Assembly (NCBI GenBank): GCA_035301285.1
Contig: DATGUN010000105.1
Span: forward strand, 1-64,000
DNA length: 64,000 nucleotides
Reading direction: 5' to 3'
DNA from: DATGUN01 sp035301285
GTDB taxonomy: Bacteria > Bacillota > Bacilli > Bacillales > Amphibacillaceae
Part shown: positions 37,701 to 45,405 of the stretch, one piece after another
Position numbering within the stretch: the stretch's first letter is position 1
How the letters are laid out: each line of letters opens with the position of its first letter
The notes under the pieces: generated by a model
What the model saw: the letters and a program-made list of their open reading frames with translations, nothing else
Databases searched by the model: none
Told to the model about the DNA's origin: nothing
Program-made: the position numbers and the translations under genes

Positions 37701-38234
37701 AGGGGAAATGATTTCACGTTCTTCATTCGGCAAAATCTTTTCCACTTCATCGAAAGCAGAGATTTTTTGGGCTACTTCTTTTGTAGCTGTAACAGCCATA
37801 GCATTCACAATATAATATGAATGGACATTTTCAGCGTTACCATCCTCTGCTGCCTTTGTCAAATAGCTATCAAGGCGTTGCTGCGATTCTGTAGCATGCG
37901 TCTTTAATTCGGAAATAACTGAAGAACGCTGCAAGAATTCACTCTTTTTAGCGCTCAACTGATTACTTTCCGCTTTTTCCTGAGCTTCCTCTACCGCTTT
38001 ATCCGTATCTGCCTTATCCTTAAGCTTGACGAGAAATGTCACTTTCTCCGATTCCTCAAATTCATCGACTAGACGACTACTGACTTTAGATGTCGCCGTT
38101 TTCGAATTCACGAGCGATTCCTTTGTACTATCATTCGCCTCTGCACCTATCGTCCCTGGTGTGAAAAGGGAAAAAATCAATAAGATAGAGGCTATGATAC
38201 TAAATGACCTGACTTGCCTTTTTCTTTTTGTCAA
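34755..38234 (-). CDS. bpr: bacillopeptidase-F-like secreted S8 serine protease
   Basis: Large secreted subtilase, about 1159 residues. Order: signal peptide (hydrophobic residues 9-27), inhibitor-type propeptide with VTFLVKLKDKAD (about 50-185), catalytic domain with Asp219 (ASIDTGVQ), His265 (GHGTHT) and Ser442 (GTSMAGP), two carboxypeptidase-regulatory-like repeats (about 570-720), a beta-sandwich domain with GNGWAVKMSLPEGK, and two or three Ig-like repeats (SPEDGDITN, SPADGDKTN). The whole protein is very acidic, as expected for a halophile exoenzyme. The frame is open to 38270, but TTG at 38234 with GGAGG eight bases before is the likely start. It would supply peptides to the flanking amino-acid catabolic genes. 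Confidence 0.9.
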   Translation of the reverse strand: MTKRKRQVRSFSIIASILLIFSLFTPGTIGAEANDSTKESLVNSKTATSKVSSRLVDEFEESEKVTFLVKLKDKADTDKAVEEAQEKAESNQLSAKKSEFLQRSSVISELKTHATESQQRLDSYLTKAAEDGNAENVHSYYIVNAMAVTATKEVAQKISAFDEVEKILPNEEREIISPVETEGEPVDDDDIEWNVDRVNAPQAWDMGYDGTGTVIASIDTGVQWDHPALKEKYRGYDSESDEVDHSFSWYDATAGESEPYDDQGHGTHTIGTMVGGESDGSNQVGVAPGAKFISVKAFTEAGGSDADLLDAAEWIMAPTDEDGNERADLAPDVVNNSWGGGPGLDEWYRDVVKEWRNAEIFPEFSAGNVDLFNPGGPESIAAPANYPESFATGATDKDDDLADFSLQGPSPYDEVKPDISAPGVSIRSAMPGDEYGLNDGTSMAGPAVSGVAALLRQVNSNISVEAMEEVLTSTATPLTDDEFPDSPNNGYGAGLVDAQNAISSLEDGLGTLEGNVSGEGSEDGDAEEDSVKLGVMGVDDNANQLQPVKDGKDSVGVNDDVTEGEPLDATVTVVDTDRSVNTDPEDGSYSLTHPAGDFTVMAEAYGHISEEQDVSIEDDETTEANFALEEEANGVVQGTITNESTGDAVEDATVLLEEDANVDPVTTDEDGHYELTAYEGEYTMKVMAKDFHSATVDVTVTEEGVEADVELEPFYTYPGDEIAYDDGTADNARAFYDAGNGWAVKMSLPEGKDTALVTDGVFKFWGEEFPEPGGTEFQVEVWDSSGEDGLPGEKIAGPIDAEAVRDETDWTVVDLEDESIIVDDDFYMVYIQTAVNTEAPGLATDETSPNAERSYQYVSGDWEASPADEGNYMIRARVDYEVEEPVIESPEDGDITNEEEVTVEGTASPTTSIELQNNGEEVDTVEVDDDGNFSVPATLEEGANELVAVSQVDGDNAGESEAVEVTLDTESPELTIDSPADGDKTNRETVTVEGTVADDNLDTVTVNGEEADVSDGDYSKRILLDNGENTIDVVATDKAGNEATESITIDVQYDAPEAENLTPDEDVDLSTGESVKIEFDSEPGLKPTFFIHMPLTNNEKQIANATELPMMEESEGHYVGYWTVPQGVEADGGVVEVKVTDDYGNETRQEADGKLFINQ

Positions 38235-38657
38235 AAATCCTTCCTCCCTCCAAATGTCAAACGCGTGCATATTTTTCGAAAATAGTAGTTCAATGCTTAA
38301 GAAAATGTGCTAAACATAAGGAAACGTTCTAAGTACCCCCCTCCCCTACTCAAGCATGCCTTGTAGGCGCTCCCTTTAACTACTACATCCACCGTAAACG
38401 AAAACAAACAAAAATGGTGTCGAATGTTGTCACTTTTTCCTCTTATATGTTAAATTGATAGATTTGGACTAATATTAAGTCATTTTAAATTAGGGAGAAA
38501 CGACTAGTAAAATATATGGTAATCTATTGAATGCCTATCATGATAGATTTAAACTGAGTAGGTCTAAATAGCCAGTGGTAAATATTGTGTATATAGGTCT
38601 TTGAAAATGATTCTTTTATACTACTGTTTATGTGGAAATAGGACAGGAGATATTGAA

Positions 38658-38804
38658 ATGCGTGTCGAAAACACAGGAAAGAAATCGATAAAAACAAAAA
38701 AACCCACTCTGAAGGATTCAGCACTACTATATATGTCTTATGACTTAAATCACAAACATATTATCGACCTGTCCCATAACTTTAAGGGACATCTACAACA
38801 ATGA
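38658..38804 (+). CDS. possible 48-residue small protein
   Basis: Not recognised. A basic N-terminal half (MRVENTGKKSIKTKKPTLKD) followed by SALLYMSYDLNHKHIIDLSHNF. Support is limited to a ribosome binding site (AGGAG, eight bases before the ATG) in a 605-base gap (38235-38839) that holds nothing else; an inverted repeat TGTCCC / GGGACA (38770-38791) overlaps its end. It could be chance. Confidence 0.25.
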   Translation: MRVENTGKKSIKTKKPTLKDSALLYMSYDLNHKHIIDLSHNFKGHLQQ

Positions 38805-38839
38805 TATATACTCGCAGCCAAATTCAGGCAAAACCATAT

Positions 38840-39607
38840 CTACATCTTGCCGACGTATCCCAATTGTCTTGAAATCAACTCAGCATTCCGTTTCGTGTTC
38901 TGTTTAATGGCATACAAATTATCACCTGCAAAATGACTTGATAAACCACTGACTGCAAGTGCCGCAACAACTTCATTGAGGTGATTATATACGGGATACG
39001 AAATCCCTGTCGTATCGGCATCTTGCTCACCAACACTATATGCATAACCTGTTTTGCGGATGGTTGCCAGCTCCGACTGGAAATTTTCGATATTCCGTCC
39101 ATGGCCTTGAATATAAGTGTTAAAAGAAGGTTCATTTAAGATTTCGTCTTGCTTTTCTTCCGGTAAAAAAGCGAGCAATAATTTCGGTCCCGATCCAATG
39201 TATAATGGCAAACTTTTGCCGACACGTGTATATAGACGAAGTGCTCTAGTACTATCCACTTTTTCAATATAAGTCGCTTTGTTTTGATGGATAATGACTA
39301 AATGGATCACTTCATTGATTTCATTAGCCAATCGTTCCATAAAAGGCAAACTGATTTCCCGAAGTTCCAATTGGTTGGAGACCATCTGACCTAACTCAAG
39401 CAGTTTCAACCCTAGACGGTAGCGGCTATCATGGACATTATCTTTAATTTTATACAGAAATCCACTCGCTTCCAAAGTCGTCAATAATCGGTATACCGTT
39501 GGCTTCGGCATACCGGATAGATCCGCTATGTCTTTTAATGTCAGCTCAGGCCTATCTTCCGTAAATAATTCAAGAAGACCCAATGCCTTTTTTACACTTT
39601 GATTCAT
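38840..39607 (-). CDS. IclR-family transcriptional regulator
   Basis: Regulator of 255 residues: winged helix at about residues 1-70 (KALGLLELFTEDRPELTLKDIADL, then PKPTVYRLLTTLEASGFL) and a ligand-binding IclR domain (about 75-250) with the GPKLLLAF and YAYSVGEQDADTTGISYPV blocks. The ATG at 39607 follows AGGGAG; the frame runs on to 39748 inside the lysine dehydrogenase gene without a site. It is the last gene of the proposed lysine-degradation operon, 88 bases after lysine 6-dehydrogenase, and is its natural regulator. Palindromes with IclR-like half-sites lie at the operon's start (45329-45354). The effector is unknown; a pathway keto acid is likely. Confidence 0.9.
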   Translation of the reverse strand: MNQSVKKALGLLELFTEDRPELTLKDIADLSGMPKPTVYRLLTTLEASGFLYKIKDNVHDSRYRLGLKLLELGQMVSNQLELREISLPFMERLANEINEVIHLVIIHQNKATYIEKVDSTRALRLYTRVGKSLPLYIGSGPKLLLAFLPEEKQDEILNEPSFNTYIQGHGRNIENFQSELATIRKTGYAYSVGEQDADTTGISYPVYNHLNEVVAALAVSGLSSHFAGDNLYAIKQNTKRNAELISRQLGYVGKM

Positions 39608-39695
39608 ATGTACTGACTCCCTATATGATGTATCTGAAAAATCAGCGGCCGGGACAAAAGTATCATTATTAAAATGTGCCCCAGCCCTATTTTGT

Positions 39696-40868
39696 TTAAT
39701 GATGGACATGCTGTTTTTCGTGTTGCTCGGTTTCGTATATATGAACATCCCGTTTTTTCATTTCATCGATATATACTTCCCCTGGTACGATTTGTTCAGG
39801 TGGATAGACACCCCGTTTTGAGATACTGCCATTGCCGATCATTTGCGCAACAACTGAAATGGTGTTGGCTGTAGCACGTGCCATGGCTGTTACCTGAGTT
39901 TCGCGATCTTTATATGTCGTCATTTCATACGAATAGGTTGCAGGAGCGCCATTTTTCAGACCGGAAACCTCGACCCGGAGTAATACGGCATCGTCTTTTT
40001 CACCAAGTTCGACTATCGGATCGAGTACTTTCAACAGCACTTCACGGGGGTTGAGCTTTTCTCCATTTACATCCACTTCGTAATCCATCCTGGTCAAATT
40101 CAAATCAACCAGGAGCTTGAACTTTTCCGCATGTCCCGGATAACGGACCGTTTTATATTCCAAAGTATTGAGATGCGGATAGGAAATGGATAATGTCGAT
40201 GTGCCTCCCGATGTATGGAAAGCTTCCATCGGACCGAACTTTTCAAAGTGAACGCGCTCCACTTCTGTCAATGACTCAATTTCCTGCTTAATCCCATCGC
40301 GCATAATCAAAGCCGGATCAGTGTAATGATCGAATACACCTTCCATGGAAAAAACATGATTATATTCAAGGGGAGGTTCCGGACGGACAGGAATACCTCC
40401 AACAAATAGTTTGATTGATTCCGTTTTATCCAATTTCCCGACGCCATAACCGGAGAGAATATTTATCATACCTGGTGCGACACCGAGATCGGGAATCAAT
40501 GTGACCCCAGCTGATTTTGCATCGTCTTTCAAATCCAATACTTTATCAGTTATATGTCCGATGTGACCTCCCAGATCTACCGAGTTTACCCCGACTTTAA
40601 TCGCTGTTTTGGCGACCGTTTCATTGAAGGAATAAAATAAGGCATTGATGATCACATCGAATTTCTGCATATAATCGGCTAAATCATCTTCATCTTTGGC
40701 ATTCACCTGATATGCCGTTAACTTAGGAGATTTCAGCTGATTGACGACTTCCTGTGCTCGCTCTATATCCACATCCGCAAGACCTACTTCATGTACGTTT
40801 TCTGAGGCTGCCAAGTCTCTTACAGCTTCTTTTCCCATCAATCCCGATCCTAATACACCTATTTTCAT
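39696..40868 (-). CDS. lysDH: lysine 6-dehydrogenase
   Basis: Oxidatively deaminates the epsilon-amino group of L-lysine with NAD+, giving aminoadipate semialdehyde, which cyclises to piperideine-6-carboxylate. The 390-residue protein belongs to the saccharopine dehydrogenase superfamily: Rossmann start GVLGSGLMGKEAVRDL, then NALFYSFNETVAKTAI, VDLGGHIGHITD, PDLGVAPGMINILSG, TSGGTSTLS and, near the end, KRGVYPPEQIVPGEVY. These blocks match, from memory, the characterised lysine 6-dehydrogenase of Geobacillus stearothermophilus closely, and the length agrees, so it is not saccharopine dehydrogenase. The ATG at 40868 follows GAGGAG. Fourth gene of the operon, after an aldehyde dehydrogenase that would use its product. 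Confidence 0.88.
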   Translation of the reverse strand: MKIGVLGSGLMGKEAVRDLAASENVHEVGLADVDIERAQEVVNQLKSPKLTAYQVNAKDEDDLADYMQKFDVIINALFYSFNETVAKTAIKVGVNSVDLGGHIGHITDKVLDLKDDAKSAGVTLIPDLGVAPGMINILSGYGVGKLDKTESIKLFVGGIPVRPEPPLEYNHVFSMEGVFDHYTDPALIMRDGIKQEIESLTEVERVHFEKFGPMEAFHTSGGTSTLSISYPHLNTLEYKTVRYPGHAEKFKLLVDLNLTRMDYEVDVNGEKLNPREVLLKVLDPIVELGEKDDAVLLRVEVSGLKNGAPATYSYEMTTYKDRETQVTAMARATANTISVVAQMIGNGSISKRGVYPPEQIVPGEVYIDEMKKRDVHIYETEQHEKQHVHH

Positions 40869-40930
40869 AAACAACACTCCTCGTCATAAGATTGATTCAT
40901 ACACATATACCTTTCAGCTTTCTTTTCACC

Positions 40931-42424
40931 TTAATTATCGATCTGCGCCCGTTGTAATTTTCCACTATAATCGACATACACCGCTTTCCATTCCGTGAAG
41001 ACATCCAACGCTTGCACACCTGAGTCACGGTGTCCATTGCCGGTTCCTTTTGTACCGCCAAATGGCAAGTGGATTTCGGCCCCTGTCGTTCCGGCATTCA
41101 CATATACAATACCGGTGTCCAAGTCTCGCTGTGCTTTGAATACACGATTAACATCAGCCGTAAAAATGGAACTGGATAAGCCGTAAGCGACATTATTATT
41201 GACCTCTATAGCTTCTTCAAAGCTTTTAACCGGTATCAAGGATACAACCGGACCAAAAATCTCTTCGGTGGAAATGCGCATTTCTTTAGTGGCATCGGTA
41301 AACAATGTTGGTGCAAAATAATGCCCTTTATCATGGGAACCACCGGTCAACTCGTGCCCACCAGCAAGTAACTTGGCCCCTTCTTCCTTCCCGATGTCCA
41401 TATATTTTTTGATTTTATCCATCCCTTTTTGATTGATGATCGGCCCTACCTTATTCGATTCATCCAATCCATCACCGATTGTCAGATGTTCCATTTCCTC
41501 CAGGAGACGTTTTTCCAATTTTTCTTTGACATCTTCATGAACAATTACCCTGCTGCAGGCTGTACATCTTTGACCACTTGTTCCAAAGGCACTCCAAAGG
41601 ATTCCTTCGACAGCCAATTCAAGGTCCGCATCATCCATCACAATGACAGCATTTTTGCCTCCCATTTCAAGCGAGACTTTCTTCAATTGGCGCCCACAGT
41701 CACCTGCTATATTACGGCCTGTATCATTGGAGCCGGTGAACGAAATAAGTTTGATGCCGTCATGGTGAACCATTGCATCACCTACATCACTGCCGGTGCC
41801 GAATACAACGTTGATGACACCTTTTGGCAATCCCGCTTCTTCGTAGATTTTCGTCATTTCATAAGCCATAATCGGGGTTTCAGTCGCTGGTTTCCAGACA
41901 ACAGCATTACCTGCAATGATTGCCGGGAACGATTTCCATGATGCGATTGCGATCGGGAAATTCCAAGGTGTGATAATGCCAGCTACACCAATCGGCGCAC
42001 GTACACTCATAGCAAACTTATTATATAATTCGGCAGGTGTCGTCTGCCCGAAGAGGCGTCTACCTTCACCAGCCATATAGAATGCCATATCAATCCCTTC
42101 TTGGACTTCACCGCGGCCCTCCTCGATGACCTTTCCGTTTTCCATCGTCAACAGTTGGGCAAGTCTTTCTTTTCGCTCCTTCATCAGACTTCCGATTTTA
42201 AATAATACTTCTGCACGCATTGGGGCTGGAACAAGTGCCCACTCCTTCTGAGCCTTTGTTGCTGCTTCTACAGCCGCATCGACAGAATCCTTTCCGGATA
42301 ACGGCACCTCAACAATCGATTCATTTGTCGCTGGGTTGATCACATGCCCATATTTTTCACCTTCTACCCACTTTCCATCAATATAGTTTGATAGTTTTTG
42401 TACCTCTAATAGTGATTTACTCAT
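40931..42424 (-). CDS. aldehyde dehydrogenase, candidate aminoadipate-semialdehyde dehydrogenase
   Basis: NAD(P)-dependent aldehyde dehydrogenase, 497 residues. Active-site elements: TPWNFPIAIASWK, FTGSNDTGRNI, general base Glu in LEMGGKNA and nucleophile Cys287 in TSGQRCTACSR. The tail GAEIHLPFGGTKGTGNGHRD sets it apart from GabD and is nearer to the branch that oxidises aminoadipate semialdehyde. Because lysine 6-dehydrogenase follows 62 bases later on the same strand, oxidation of aminoadipate semialdehyde (piperideine-6-carboxylate) to 2-aminoadipate is the likely reaction. AGGAGG precedes the ATG. The assignment of substrate rests on context. Confidence 0.87.
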   Translation of the reverse strand: MSKSLLEVQKLSNYIDGKWVEGEKYGHVINPATNESIVEVPLSGKDSVDAAVEAATKAQKEWALVPAPMRAEVLFKIGSLMKERKERLAQLLTMENGKVIEEGRGEVQEGIDMAFYMAGEGRRLFGQTTPAELYNKFAMSVRAPIGVAGIITPWNFPIAIASWKSFPAIIAGNAVVWKPATETPIMAYEMTKIYEEAGLPKGVINVVFGTGSDVGDAMVHHDGIKLISFTGSNDTGRNIAGDCGRQLKKVSLEMGGKNAVIVMDDADLELAVEGILWSAFGTSGQRCTACSRVIVHEDVKEKLEKRLLEEMEHLTIGDGLDESNKVGPIINQKGMDKIKKYMDIGKEEGAKLLAGGHELTGGSHDKGHYFAPTLFTDATKEMRISTEEIFGPVVSLIPVKSFEEAIEVNNNVAYGLSSSIFTADVNRVFKAQRDLDTGIVYVNAGTTGAEIHLPFGGTKGTGNGHRDSGVQALDVFTEWKAVYVDYSGKLQRAQIDN

Positions 42425-42466
42425 GCATTATACCTCCTGGAATAAATAGTAGTATCATTATGGGAT

Positions 42467-44137
42467 TCAAGTCCCTTTTTTCTTGCGGATATCAGAAATG
42501 GTCGATGTAACCGAGATATCTTCCTTCGATGTCATGACCTCGATAACGGCTGGAAAGCGTTCTTTCATAGCAGAATCAAAACCTTTTGCGAATTCATCCA
42601 TGTCATGAACCCGATATCCTTTTGCACCGACGCTTTTTGCCAAATCAGCAAATGAAACACTGCCAAGGTCTGTTCCTACTACCCGATGTGGATAATGTTT
42701 CTCCTGATGCATACGTATGGTACCGTACATTTCATTGTTGAACACAAGACAAATAACCGGAATATTATTTCTTACGGCTGTCTCAAGCTCCTGGAAAGTC
42801 ATCATGAAACCACCATCACCGGATAACGCCACAACGGTTTTGTCGGGAAAGGCAAGTTTTGCCCCTAGTGCCGCTGGCATGCCATATCCCATTGCCCCTG
42901 ATGTCGGACCTACATACGTATGCTTTTCCTTGAACGGATAAAAGGTATGTAACCACCCGGCAAAATTACCTGCGTCATTCGTCAACAGTGTATTCGCGGG
43001 TAATCGCTCTGCCAAATAAGCCATTATTTGTTTATTGAGAATATCGACTTCGGAGACTTGCAAACGACTCGCCGATACATAACGCTCGTTGGCAATCCGG
43101 CTCCAATCCGACCATGATGCAGGTAGTTCCATCGTCAACAAATCAGATAAAGCTTCGTGTAAATCACTGACGATACCGATTTCGGGTGTATATACCTTAC
43201 CGATCATATCGGGTTCGATATCGATATGGATCAGCTGTTGATCACGTGAAATGATTTGATAGTCTTGTGTTGTCACTTCTGATAACCTTGTTCCAAATGC
43301 GAGTATGGTATCCGCTTCATGAATCGTCCGCAAAATCTCCGGATTGGTTCCAAGTCCCAGATGACCCGCATATTGCTTATGATCATTCGGAAATACATCG
43401 TGTCTGCGAAAGGCTGCAATGACTGGAATATTGTATTTCTCCGCAAATAACACAAGAGCGTCTTCCGCTCGAGAGCATTTCACACCTCCTCCAGCGATTA
43501 AAACGGGTTGCTTGGATTCTTTCAGCACCTCTGTCACATGGCTTATTTCATTTTTCGATGGCCGTGGTGCAGACTTATGGAACGCTTTACCATAATACAC
43601 ATCTGTCTCGACAGCTAGCACATCTTCCGGCAGTGAAACGACAACAGGTCCGGGTCTGCCGGACTGTGCAACTCTTAAAGCCCGTTGTACAATTTCAACC
43701 ATACGACGAGGATCTTCCACCTCTGTCGCCCATTTCGTGATTGGACGGAAGAATGCTTCCAAATCAACTTCCTGAAACCCTTCCCGCCCTTTAAAATCAC
43801 GATGAACCTGCCCCAAAAAAACGACCATGGGTGTTGAATCCTGATAAGCTGTATGGACACCAATCGATAAGTTCGCAGCCCCGACACCTCTTGTCGCGAA
43901 CACGACACCGGGCTTCAGTGTCGATTTTGCATACCCTTCTGCCATGAAAGCTGCACCGCTCTCATGTCTTGCAGAAACAAGTTTCACGTCATCTGCATCA
44001 TACAATGCATCCAAAACAGGTAAATAACTTTCTCCCGGCACACAAAAGGCTGCTTGGATGTTCTCAAGTCTTATACATTCAACAATCGACTCAGCAGCAG
44101 TAACACGGTCTTTTGATGCCGGTATTGTTTTACTCAT
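42467..44137 (-). CDS. ThDP-dependent enzyme, candidate 2-oxoadipate decarboxylase
   Basis: Thiamine-diphosphate enzyme of the acetolactate synthase/pyruvate decarboxylase superfamily, 556 residues. The cofactor-activating Glu59 lies in SARHESGAAFMAEGYA; the ThDP/Mg motif is GDGGFMMTFQELE with Asn about 27 residues on (VFNNEMYG). The middle domain (about residues 190-330) has the DHS-like Rossmann fold of the family. No regulatory subunit gene follows, so a catabolic 2-oxoacid lyase is favoured over true acetolactate synthase. It starts directly at the stop codon of the aminotransferase that would make 2-oxoadipate, so decarboxylation to glutarate semialdehyde is proposed. That reaction is inference; carboligation is the main alternative. 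Confidence 0.85.
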   Translation of the reverse strand: MSKTIPASKDRVTAAESIVECIRLENIQAAFCVPGESYLPVLDALYDADDVKLVSARHESGAAFMAEGYAKSTLKPGVVFATRGVGAANLSIGVHTAYQDSTPMVVFLGQVHRDFKGREGFQEVDLEAFFRPITKWATEVEDPRRMVEIVQRALRVAQSGRPGPVVVSLPEDVLAVETDVYYGKAFHKSAPRPSKNEISHVTEVLKESKQPVLIAGGGVKCSRAEDALVLFAEKYNIPVIAAFRRHDVFPNDHKQYAGHLGLGTNPEILRTIHEADTILAFGTRLSEVTTQDYQIISRDQQLIHIDIEPDMIGKVYTPEIGIVSDLHEALSDLLTMELPASWSDWSRIANERYVSASRLQVSEVDILNKQIMAYLAERLPANTLLTNDAGNFAGWLHTFYPFKEKHTYVGPTSGAMGYGMPAALGAKLAFPDKTVVALSGDGGFMMTFQELETAVRNNIPVICLVFNNEMYGTIRMHQEKHYPHRVVGTDLGSVSFADLAKSVGAKGYRVHDMDEFAKGFDSAMKERFPAVIEVMTSKEDISVTSTISDIRKKKGT

Positions 44138-45316
44138 TCATTTGTCACCTTCTTCCAAGTTAATTTTCCCCAATCTCTCCAGAGCCTCTTCTAGTCGCTC
44201 TTTCGATGCGGAAAGCGCTATACGGAAATAACCTTCACCGCCTGAACCAAATGCATTGCCGGGAGTAACGATGATGCCTGCTTCTTCCAAAAGTTTGTCT
44301 GCAAAAGCCGTTGAAGTATAGCCTTCCGGAACCTGTACCCACACAAAAATGGTTCCTTTTGGTTTATCAACTCTGAATCCTAAATCCCGCAAACCATCGT
44401 ATAGCGCCTCCATCCTCGTTTCATAAATACGATTATAGTCCGAGACGGTCTCTAAATTGCTTTTTAATGCGATTGCGCCCGCCTTTTGGATGGGAATGAA
44501 CTGACTAGAGTCTAAATTGCTTTTTAACGTTGCAAGTGCGTTAACAGCTGTTTTATTCCCAACCATATATCCTATGCGCCATCCGGTCATACTAAAACTT
44601 TTCGACAAAGATCCAAATTCGACAGCATATTCTTTAGCCCTTGGTACTTGCAAAACACTAGGTGCTTTATAACCGGAAAATGTAACAAGATCATATGCTG
44701 CATCATGGGCTAGCAATAAATCATGCTTCCCTGCAAATGACACCGCTTCCAAAAATGTGTCGATTTTTATCGAAGCCGCTGTCGGGTTGCTTGGATAATT
44801 CAAAAGCATTAATTTGGACAGATCCTTATCAGATGATGACACTCGATTATATAACGGAACATATCCATTATCCGGATCTAGTGGGAGCGGTATTGACTTT
44901 CCTCCGGCAAGATGCACACCTGTTGAATATACAGGATACCCAGGGTCTGGCACAAGAACACCATCGCCAGGATTCAAGACGGCTTGCAACAAATGGGCCA
45001 ATCCTTCCTTCGATCCGATTAACGCGACTACCTCTGTATCAGGATCAAGCGTCACATCATAGTGCGTTTTATAAAAGTAAGCAACCGCTTCTTTAAATTC
45101 TTTTATCCCACTATAGCTTGGATAGCGATGATTTTCGGGTTGTCCGGCTTCTTCCGTTAATGTGTCGACAATAAAATTCGGGGTGGGCAGATCAGGTGCC
45201 CCTATACCCAGATCTATGACATCTGTCCCTTTTGCTTCAATCTGTTCTCGTTTCCTTTGAATCTCTGAAAATAAATAAGGCGGCAAAGTACGAATGGTAT
45301 CTGAAGCATACTCCAT
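44138..45316 (-). CDS. class I/II aminotransferase, candidate 2-aminoadipate aminotransferase
   Basis: PLP fold-type I aminotransferase, 392 residues. PLP contacts: SKEGLAHLLQAVLNPGD, LNYPSNPTA, AHDAAYDLV, Lys of SLSKSFSMTGWRIGY (Schiff base) and the carboxylate-binding Arg in GYFRIALS. Sequence layout resembles the LL-diaminopimelate aminotransferase group, whose substrate is similar in length to 2-aminoadipate. First gene of the lysine operon; its stop touches the ThDP gene. The ATG at 45316 is chosen because CGAGGG lies six bases before. 2-aminoadipate to 2-oxoadipate is the reaction that fits the neighbours. Some Bacillaceae genes of this type are named dapL without evidence. Confidence 0.85.
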   Translation of the reverse strand: MEYASDTIRTLPPYLFSEIQRKREQIEAKGTDVIDLGIGAPDLPTPNFIVDTLTEEAGQPENHRYPSYSGIKEFKEAVAYFYKTHYDVTLDPDTEVVALIGSKEGLAHLLQAVLNPGDGVLVPDPGYPVYSTGVHLAGGKSIPLPLDPDNGYVPLYNRVSSSDKDLSKLMLLNYPSNPTAASIKIDTFLEAVSFAGKHDLLLAHDAAYDLVTFSGYKAPSVLQVPRAKEYAVEFGSLSKSFSMTGWRIGYMVGNKTAVNALATLKSNLDSSQFIPIQKAGAIALKSNLETVSDYNRIYETRMEALYDGLRDLGFRVDKPKGTIFVWVQVPEGYTSTAFADKLLEEAGIIVTPGNAFGSGGEGYFRIALSASKERLEEALERLGKINLEEGDK

Positions 45317-45328
45317 TTGCATCCCTCG

Positions 45329-45354
45329 ATTTCATTAAATGAAATGACATTTCA
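45329..45354. promoter_or_regulatory. two overlapping palindromes, candidate IclR operator
   Basis: ATTTCATTAAATGAAAT (45329-45345) is a perfect 8-1-8 palindrome and TGAAATGACATTTCA (45340-45354) a perfect 6-3-6 palindrome; they share ATGAAAT. They begin directly upstream of the ribosome binding site of the aminotransferase gene and downstream of the -10, where a repressor would stop transcription. Assignment to the operon's own IclR regulator is inference. Confidence 0.6.
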
Positions 45355-45367
45355 CAATCTTAATTCA

Positions 45368-45396
45368 ATTATAAATCAGTGATTTTTGGATTGCAA
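45368..45396 (-). promoter_or_regulatory. sigma-A promoter of the lysine-degradation operon
   Basis: Minus strand: -35 TTGCAA (45391-45396) and a perfect -10 TATAAT (45368-45373), spacer 17. Transcription should start near 45360, placing the palindromes within the first 30 bases of the message. Confidence 0.75.
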
Positions 45397-45405
45397 CCGT
45401 TTACA
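45392..45405 (-). promoter_or_regulatory. cre site (CcpA) over the -35 region
   Basis: Read on the minus strand, TGTAAACGGTTGCA fits the B. subtilis cre consensus TGNAANCGNTNNCA at every fixed position. It overlaps the -35 of the lysine operon, a position known for repression by CcpA when preferred sugars are present. It is 160 bases upstream of kynU, so an effect there is also possible. Confidence 0.7.

Noticed and set aside
35038..37820. Several plus-strand frames opposite the protease gene
   Set aside because: Ser/Thr-rich shadows produced by the acidic repeats of the real minus-strand protein.
38235..38839. Mobile element or attachment site in the gap between protease and IclR genes
   Set aside because: No transposase, terminal repeats or tRNA end were seen.
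39696..40868. Saccharopine dehydrogenase reading of the lysine 6-dehydrogenase gene
   Set aside because: The motifs and length match lysine 6-dehydrogenase, and neighbours act on its product rather than on saccharopine.
44138..45316. LL-diaminopimelate aminotransferase (dapL) for lysine synthesis
   Set aside because: It sits in a catabolic operon with lysine 6-dehydrogenase, and Bacillaceae normally make diaminopimelate by the acetylase route.
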